Assembly: GCA_030016465.1 (NCBI GenBank)
Contig: JASEJL010000032.1
Span: forward strand, 1-9,061
DNA from: Patescibacteria group bacterium
GTDB taxonomy: Bacteria > Patescibacteriota > Minisyncoccia > Minisyncoccales > DG-74-1
Direction: 5' to 3'
DNA length: 9,061 nucleotides
The position numbers were made by a program, and so were the translations under genes. Positions 4,645 through 9,061 of the stretch are shown here, in pieces. Below the pieces are notes generated by a model. It saw nothing but the letters and a program-made list of their open reading frames with translations. It made no database searches and was not told the DNA's origin. How positions within the stretch are numbered: position 1 is the first letter of the stretch; each line of letters opens with the position of its first letter.

Positions 4645-5712
4645 ATGAGAAAAATCTGTATTAAAATCGGCACTAATGTCATTTTGAATGAAAATCTTGA
4701 AATAAATGAAAAGCAGGTTTTTAATGTTGCAAAACAAATCGCCGAACTTTTAAAAAGAGATTATTTCTTTTATATTATTTCTTCTGGGGCTGGCAGTTTT
4801 GGGAAAAAAGCATTCAAGGAAAATTATCAAAATTACAACTCATCTCTTCTAACGGCTATCGGGCAAATAGAGTTGATGGGTTTTTATAAAAAAATATTTG
4901 AGAAATTTAATTTAAAAATTGCTCAAATTCTGCTTACAAAAGATTTTTTTGAAGAGAGAAAAAGTTATGAAGACTTAAAGAACTTGCTTGACGAATTTTA
5001 CGAAAAAAATATTATCCCCATAATTAATGAAAATGATCCTCTAAGTTTTAGAGAAAGAAGTTTTGGTGACAATGACGTTTTGGCAGCAGCCATTGCCATA
5101 CTCACAAATTCCTCTAAGTTGATTTTACTTTTTACTCTTGATGGAATTTTAAAGTCCGAAAATTCCGAGAAAATAATAAAAGTAATAGCGAATATAGATA
5201 AGGAGATTGAAAAAAGAATTTGTTTCAAAAAGAGGAGTGATTTTGGCAGAGGAGGAATGTTGTCAAAATTGAGAGCGGCCAAATTAGCGAGTTCGGCCGG
5301 CATAGAAACTTTTATCATAAACGGCCTCAAAGAAAATTCCATAAAAGATATTTTGTTAGAGGGTAAAAACGGCACGAGGATTCTTCCATCTAAAAGAGAA
5401 TTGACCGAAAAACAAAAATGGATGCTTATTAAAGGCTTTTCAGGAGGGAAGTTATTTATTGATGAAGGAGCCGAACAAGCCATTTTGCAAAGGAAAAGTC
5501 TTTTGGCGGTGGGCATCAAAAAAGTAAGTGGAAAATTTCGGGAAAAAGATTATGTTAATATTTGTGATTTATCAGGGGATTTGGTTGGGATTGGCAGGGT
5601 GAATTATCCATTTGAAAAACTGGAGATTTTAAACAAAATTAAAGATAGAGCCGAAATTAAAAAAAAATTTCCGAAAGAAATTATTCACAGCAATAATTTA
5701 CTATTACTTTAA
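4645..5712 (+). CDS. proB: Glutamate 5-kinase
   Basis: This enzyme phosphorylates L-glutamate with ATP to gamma-glutamyl phosphate, the first step of proline synthesis. The 355-residue protein has the amino acid kinase domain: KIGTNV (about 7-12), SSGAGSFG (46-53), NENDPLSF (128-135), FGDNDVLAAAIA (140-151) and RGGMLSKLRAAKLA (202-215). A C-terminal PUA domain (about 269-330, with GGKLFIDEGAEQAIL and VGIGRV) follows. Length and domain order match the long bacterial form (E. coli 367 residues), the class often feedback-inhibited by proline. The frame is open to a TTG at 4627, but ATG 4645 aligns MRKICIKIGTNV with the family and is preferred. It is followed after 40 nt by proC and then proA. 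No Shine-Dalgarno sequence is visible. All key motifs are present. Confidence 0.95.
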   Translation: MRKICIKIGTNVILNENLEINEKQVFNVAKQIAELLKRDYFFYIISSGAGSFGKKAFKENYQNYNSSLLTAIGQIELMGFYKKIFEKFNLKIAQILLTKDFFEERKSYEDLKNLLDEFYEKNIIPIINENDPLSFRERSFGDNDVLAAAIAILTNSSKLILLFTLDGILKSENSEKIIKVIANIDKEIEKRICFKKRSDFGRGGMLSKLRAAKLASSAGIETFIINGLKENSIKDILLEGKNGTRILPSKRELTEKQKWMLIKGFSGGKLFIDEGAEQAILQRKSLLAVGIKKVSGKFREKDYVNICDLSGDLVGIGRVNYPFEKLEILNKIKDRAEIKKKFPKEIIHSNNLLLL

Positions 5713-5722
5713 TTTTTCCATT

Positions 5723-5741
5723 TTTAAGGTTTCACCTTAAA
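5723..5741. repeat. TTTAAGGT palindrome before proC
   Basis: A perfect 8-bp inverted repeat TTTAAGGT / ACCTTAAA with a TTC loop fills most of the 40-nt proB-proC gap. A second copy of the same palindrome with a different loop is at 8028-8046, after proA. No U-run follows, so a terminator inside the operon is unlikely. It may be an interspersed palindrome or an operator-like site. Confidence 0.55.
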
Positions 5742-5752
5742 CACTTATTGGC

Positions 5753-6553
5753 ATGGAAAAAGAAACAAAAATAGGAATTATTGGGTTAGGAACGATGGGA
5801 AACGCTATTTTGGAAAGAATCTTGGAGAAAAGGATTTTTAAAAGCCAGAATGTTTTTATAAACGATAAAGACAAAAAGAAGGAAAAGAAAATATCGGAAA
5901 GATATAAAATTAGACCATCTAAACTTAATGAATTATTGGCTCAGGCCGATTTTATTATTTTGGCAATAAAGCCCAGAGATTTTCTTTCTCTTAACAGAGA
6001 AATTAGTTTTCCAAAAGACAAAATTGTGATTTCAATTATGGCCGGGGTAAAAATAGATTCATTAAAGAAAACATTGAAAGTTAAAAAAATTGTGCGGGCA
6101 ATGCCGAATTTAATGGTTAAGATTGGGCGGGGAGTGATTGTCTGGAAGGAGCAGGGATTAGACTTTAATGAGATAAAAATTGTCAGGAGAATTTTTAATG
6201 CCCTCGGGATAGAGATTAGAGTTAAAGATGAAAGTTTAATAGACCAAGCCACTTTGATTTCTGGCTGCGGTCCCGGCTATTTATATTTTTTTGAGGACCT
6301 ATTGTTAAAAAGTTTTGTCCGGCTTGGGTTTTCAAGGAACTTTACCTTAAAACTTTTGCTTAATGCCTTTTTAGGCGCGATTTTGTTTCAAAAAGAAAAT
6401 AATTACAAATTAGAAGATTTATTAAAAATGGTTGCCACGAAAGGAGGTATAACAGAAAAATTTTTAGAGACATTGAAAGAAAATAAAATAAACAAGATTT
6501 TTGAGCAAGCGGCCCAAAACGCTTATGAGCGGAATAAGAAAATAATAATATGA
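5753..6553 (+). CDS. proC: Pyrroline-5-carboxylate reductase
   Basis: This enzyme reduces pyrroline-5-carboxylate to L-proline with NAD(P)H, the last step of the pathway. The protein has 266 residues, as usual. The N-terminal Rossmann domain has GIIGLGTMGNAI (8-19), FIILAIKP (67-74), SIMAGV (94-99) and RAMPNL (115-120). The C-terminal dimerisation domain has SGCGPGYLY (170-178) and the signature region LLKMVATKGGITEKFLETL (223-241). In the signature, VATKGGIT replaces the common VTSPGGTT. The GG and final T are kept, so activity is likely but the loop is divergent. Start ATG 5753 places the glycine motif at the expected distance. The stop overlaps the proA start (ATGA, 6550-6553), which points to translational coupling. 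Confidence 0.95.
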   Translation: MEKETKIGIIGLGTMGNAILERILEKRIFKSQNVFINDKDKKKEKKISERYKIRPSKLNELLAQADFIILAIKPRDFLSLNREISFPKDKIVISIMAGVKIDSLKKTLKVKKIVRAMPNLMVKIGRGVIVWKEQGLDFNEIKIVRRIFNALGIEIRVKDESLIDQATLISGCGPGYLYFFEDLLLKSFVRLGFSRNFTLKLLLNAFLGAILFQKENNYKLEDLLKMVATKGGITEKFLETLKENKINKIFEQAAQNAYERNKKIII

Positions 6554-7809
6554 CAAAAAAGCAACTTTTTAAACTTTTATTAAAAGCAAAAAAAGCCCAA
6601 TCACAACTTGCTTTTTCTTCACTTTCAGAACGGAACAAGATTTTGACATTGGTTCAAGAAAATTTAAAGAAAAATTTAGTAAGGCTTATTAAAGGGAATA
6701 AAAAAGATTTGAAAAAGCTCAATCCCGATGACCCGAAATATGACCGGCTTTTGCTTAATGAAAAAAGAATTTTATCTCTCATTGAAAACATAAATGAAAT
6801 TATAAAATTAGACGACCCCTTGGGAAAGATTTTAGAGGAAAGGAAATTAAAAAGCGGACTTTCTCTTCAAAAAATTTCGGTACCTTTTGGGGTAATCGGA
6901 GTTATTTATGAGTCAAGACCGAATGTCACCTGCGATGTTTCTGCTATCTGTCTAAAATCTGGAAATGCGGTTGTTTTGAAAGGAGGGGAGGAGGCAGAAA
7001 ACAGCAATAAAATTTTGGCTGAATTATTTAAAAGCGCGCTATCAAAAGCAGGATTTTCTAATGACTTGATTTTAAGAATTCCAGAAAAAGAAAGGGGTTT
7101 GGTCAGCGAAGTTTTAAAAGCAGACAAATTTATTGATGTAATAATTCCGAGAGGAGGGAAGGGCTTAATTGATTTTGTAAAGAAAAACTCTCTTGTGCCG
7201 GTTATTGAGACAGGCGCCGGCGTTTGCCATATTTATGTAGACGAATTTGCCAACATTGACATGGCAGTAAGAATCGTCGTCAACGCCAAAGTTTCAAGAC
7301 CTTCGGTTTGTAATGCTTTGGATACTTTGGTGGTTGATGTTAAGATATTAAAACCCTTGCTTCAAAAATTAGCTAAAGAATTAAGAAAATACGAGGTTGA
7401 AGTTTTTGCTGACGTAGAGAGCTATAAAATTTTGCGGAAATTAGAATATCCTTTTTTAAAAAAGGCGAAAAAATCGCATTTTGGGTTTGAATTTCTCTCT
7501 TTAAAAATGGCGGTAAAATCAGTCAAAAATTTAAGTCAAGCGATTGATTTTGTAAATTTTCATACGACAAAACACTCAGAAGCAATAATAACAGAAAATA
7601 AAGAAAACGCGGAAAAATTTTTGCGAGAAGTTGATGCGGCTTGCATTTATCATAATGCCTCAACCCGATTTTCTGACGGCGCTGAATTTGGTATGGGTGG
7701 TGAAATCGGAATCAGCACCCAAAAACTTCATGCCAGAGGTCCTATGGGCTTAAAAGAGGTTACTACTTATAAATGGTTAATAAGAGGAGAGGGTCAAATT
7801 AGAATTTAA
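6550..7809 (+). CDS. proA: Gamma-glutamyl phosphate reductase
   Basis: This enzyme reduces gamma-glutamyl phosphate with NADPH to glutamate semialdehyde, which cyclises to pyrroline-5-carboxylate for ProC. The 419-residue protein belongs to the aldehyde dehydrogenase fold and has normal length (E. coli 417). Visible motifs are VPFGVIGVIYESRPNVT (111-127), KSGNAVVLKGGEEA (136-149), IPRGGKGLIDFV (199-210) and ETGAGVCHIYVD (220-231). The catalytic-cysteine motif RPSVCNALDTL has C254. The C-terminal stretch includes NASTRFSDGAEFGMGGEIGIS and HARGPMGL. Start ATG 6550 overlaps the proC stop by 4 nt. With ProB and ProC it completes the glutamate-to-proline pathway. No frameshift or missing catalytic residue is seen. 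Confidence 0.97.
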   Translation: MTKKQLFKLLLKAKKAQSQLAFSSLSERNKILTLVQENLKKNLVRLIKGNKKDLKKLNPDDPKYDRLLLNEKRILSLIENINEIIKLDDPLGKILEERKLKSGLSLQKISVPFGVIGVIYESRPNVTCDVSAICLKSGNAVVLKGGEEAENSNKILAELFKSALSKAGFSNDLILRIPEKERGLVSEVLKADKFIDVIIPRGGKGLIDFVKKNSLVPVIETGAGVCHIYVDEFANIDMAVRIVVNAKVSRPSVCNALDTLVVDVKILKPLLQKLAKELRKYEVEVFADVESYKILRKLEYPFLKKAKKSHFGFEFLSLKMAVKSVKNLSQAIDFVNFHTTKHSEAIITENKENAEKFLREVDAACIYHNASTRFSDGAEFGMGGEIGISTQKLHARGPMGLKEVTTYKWLIRGEGQIRI

Positions 7810-8026
7810 TAAAGTGGGCAAGAACTATTCTTGCTCGAATCTGCTAAAAAAGAGTACTTGATAATTTGAGGGAGATATTATTGAAATAGCAGAAAATATT
7901 AGAAACAGTTTTAGGAAAATTTTATTATAGAGGAATTTCAATAATTCCTATATAAAAGCAGCTCTAATTTTACCGTGTCAAAAGGATAAAAACATCATAA
8001 AAAACCAGTAAGCATTATTTAAAGCT

Positions 8027-8047
8027 GTTTAAGGTGCCACCTTAAAC
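8027..8047. repeat. TTTAAGGT palindrome after proA
   Basis: A perfect 9-bp inverted repeat GTTTAAGGT / ACCTTAAAC around GCC repeats the palindrome seen at 5723-5741. After both copies the sequence continues with AAACA and a T-rich stretch, so similarity extends a little beyond the stem. This suggests a dispersed repeat family and not chance. Confidence 0.55.
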
Positions 8048-8146
8048 ATTTTAACCTTGGCGACACAGAGAACAAATAGGGTCAGAGAAAACCAAGCGAG
8101 CAAGTCTACTGCCAAAGAAATACCTCGCAAAATTAGAGCAAAATAA

Positions 8147-8175
8147 GGCAAAATTTTCTAAAAGAAAATTTTGCC
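8147..8175. repeat. GCAAAATTTT hairpin at the transposase 5' break
   Basis: GGCAAAATTTTCT and AGAAAATTTTGCC form a perfect 13-bp stem around AAA, extended by one A-T pair. The right arm ends exactly where transposase-like coding sequence becomes readable (8176). The hairpin at 4607-4630 upstream of proB has the same GCAAAATTTT core. Confidence 0.6.
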
Positions 8176-8639
8176 TATGTGCCTGTCATTATTGATTTCT
8201 ACTGATTAAAGGTTGGGTTCTTTCTAGAAATCAGGATGCCGGTTTAACCATCAAGACCTTCAACCAAGTTTTAACCTGAAATCCAAAACCTAACATTCAC
8301 CATTCTGACCAGGGAGTCCAATACTGCCATAAAGAATAGATTGAGATTTTAAAGAAAGGTTCCATCCAAATCAGCATGTCAGATAAAGGCAATCCCTATT
8401 AGAACAACAAATACCTGAAGCTTTTTTAAAACCTTAAAATACAACGAGGTTTACCTGAACAAATACGATGATTTTGAAAAAACCTACAGCAACATTAAAA
8501 AATTCATTGAAGTTGTCTACCAGAAAAAAAGCTTCATTCCTCCCTGGATTACCTGTCTCCAGATGAATTCGAAGCCCAAATCCTGGTCGGGCAATGCCAA
8601 AAGGTCAAGCAACAATTAACCTTAACAATTAAAAAATAA
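8176..8639 (+). pseudogene. IS3-family transposase (OrfB, rve domain), heavily decayed
   Basis: Segments in two or more frames line up in order with the integrase core of IS3-family OrfB. They are YVPVIIDFY, GWVLSRNQDAGLTIKTLNQV, PNIHHSDQGVQYCHKE, IEILKKGSIQISMSDKGNPY, NEVYLNKYDDFEKTYSNIKK, FIEVVYQKK, LHSSLDYLSPDEFEAQ and a basic tail ending at TAA 8639. The second catalytic region HHSDQG is recognisable. The Glu of the DDE triad falls at a damaged stop (PY-stop-NNKYL, where the family has PYENxxxESFFKTLK). At least four in-frame stops and two to three frameshifts are present. The N-terminal half and OrfA are missing. It cannot encode an active enzyme. Confidence 0.85.
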
Positions 8640-8677
8640 TTTACCTCCAAATCTTGTCTTAATTTTCTTAAAATTCT

Positions 8678-8700
8678 GTTGGAAAACGGAGGTCACTTCA
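8678..8700. mobile_element. Probable right end of the IS3-family relic
   Basis: About 40 bp after the transposase stop the sequence ends GGAGGTCACTTCA. Its reverse complement begins TGAAGTGACCTCC, consistent with the 5'-TG...CA-3' ends of IS3-family elements. No matching left end was found between 7810 and 8175, so the element is truncated on the left. The assignment rests on position and the terminal dinucleotide only. Confidence 0.35.
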
Positions 8701-8714
8701 AATTTAGTAAAAAT

Positions 8715-9061
8715 ATGAGTAAAAATATAAAGGTGGAAGAAATTATTGTTCCACCTAATGCAACTTATTTTAGTGGTTTTTTCATATTCATAAGAAAATA
8801 CTCTTTTCTAGCTCCTCTATCAAGGCCTTTAATTTTGCCGCTTGTATTTATTGGTTATGCGATTTTTGTTCTGGTTAAGGCAAGACTAGAAAATAATATT
8901 TCTCCAATTATTATAGATACTGTTACTATTTTTTGTTTTTTTAGTGTTTTTACGCTAGTTCTTTCCTTGATATTTTTGCCAGGATACATTTTTAATTTTT
9001 TTGGCTGGTTTTTACCTAGGCGAAGGTTTTTTAACAAATTAACATCTCAATTAAAAAGATT
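8715..9061 (+). CDS. Hypothetical membrane protein, 3' end beyond the window
   Basis: An open frame of 115 codons from ATG 8715 continues past the window edge. It has no recognised family. The N-terminal about 35 residues are mixed and include IIVPPNATYFSGFF. Two hydrophobic segments follow, about 36-54 (RPLILPLVFIGYAIFVLV) and about 66-88 (IDTVTIFCFFSVFTLVLSLIF). An aromatic stretch FNFFGWFLPRRRFF comes next, then a basic region. It is probably an integral membrane protein with at least two helices. It begins 14 nt after the presumed IS end, and the frame is open upstream into that region, so the true start is uncertain. A perfect dyad AGGTGGAA / TTCCACCT (8731-8738, 8749-8756) lies in its first codons. 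GGAGGT at 8688-8693 is too far away to serve as a normal ribosome-binding site. Confidence 0.6.
   Translation, partial: MSKNIKVEEIIVPPNATYFSGFFIFIRKYSFLAPLSRPLILPLVFIGYAIFVLVKARLENNISPIIIDTVTIFCFFSVFTLVLSLIFLPGYIFNFFGWFLPRRRFFNKLTSQLKR

Larger units (their letters stand above)
7810..8175. other. Noncoding stretch after proA with several hairpins
   Basis: No gene is supported in these 366 bases. Right after proA a stem GGGCAAGAA / TTCTTGCTC (7816-7824 with 7828-7836, one G-T pair) could end the operon, but no U-run follows. A smaller hairpin AGGAATT / AATTCCT lies at 7931-7949. A 21-codon open stretch EGDIIEIAENIRNSFRKILL ending at 7929 has no start and no recognised family. Two stronger palindromes (8027-8047 and 8147-8175) are listed separately. 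The last part may be 5' remains of the IS3 element, but no transposase residues could be read there. Confidence 0.5.

Noticed and set aside
4998..5519. 173-codon minus-strand open frame
   Set aside because: It is antisense to the well-supported proB and has no recognisable family. It arises from proB codon bias.
7866..7929. Short coding-like stretch EGDIIEIAENIRNSFRKILL
   Set aside because: About 21 codons with no start and no recognised family. It could be a gene relic but cannot be supported.
8855..9037. 60-codon minus-strand open frame
   Set aside because: It is antisense to the membrane protein frame that runs open from 8715 to the window end.
1..9061. CRISPR array, rRNA or ordinary tRNA genes
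   Set aside because: No regularly spaced direct repeats, no rRNA signature words and no complete cloverleaf other than the tRNA-like part of tmRNA.

Overview
The window is strongly A+T-rich with very short intergenic spaces. None of its genes has a clear Shine-Dalgarno sequence at a normal distance from the start. The combination of compact ribosomal proteins, frequent decayed toxin-antitoxin genes and a short-leader prepilin fits a Candidate Phyla Radiation (Patescibacteria/Parcubacteria-like) bacterium. That assignment is an inference from style and gene content, not a phylogenetic result.

Minus strand, about 2410 to 1: a translation and ribosome-rescue block read right to left. It begins with a good promoter (-35 at 2404-2409, -10 at 2382-2387). 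This is followed by a decayed antitoxin (three frameshifts) and a RelE/ParE-like toxin (one frameshift in a 7-base homopolymer). Next come smpB, ssrA (tmRNA), infC (IF-3), rpmI (L35) and rplT (L20, cut by the window edge). Packing is extreme. The toxin stop lies 1 nt before the smpB ATG, the smpB 3' end overlaps the tmRNA 5' end by 17 nt, infC starts 8 nt after the mature tmRNA 3' end, and rpmI starts directly after the infC stop.

Plus strand, 2460 to about 4580: an accessory, decaying stretch. It holds the first about 39 codons of a DUF523 protein, a palindromic element at the break, and two 97-bp inverted repeats carrying a GC-rich perfect palindrome. Between the repeats lie a frameshifted type IV prepilin gene and a single-pass membrane protein gene. 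Beyond them are a frameshifted XRE-type HTH gene and an intact small zinc-ribbon protein of unknown function.

Plus strand, 4645 to 7809: an intact proline biosynthesis operon in the order proB-proC-proA (glutamate 5-kinase, pyrroline-5-carboxylate reductase, gamma-glutamyl phosphate reductase). Together these convert glutamate to proline. Palindromes with shared sequences lie before, inside and after it.

Plus strand, 7810 to 9061: noncoding sequence with hairpins, a heavily decayed IS3-family transposase with a probable right IS end at about 8700, and the start of an unidentified membrane protein that runs off the window.

The most notable points are the smpB/ssrA overlap with an altered tmRNA D-loop, the near-leaderless infC after tmRNA, and the inverted-repeat-flanked pilin cassette. 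Frameshifts are confined to accessory genes while every housekeeping gene is intact.
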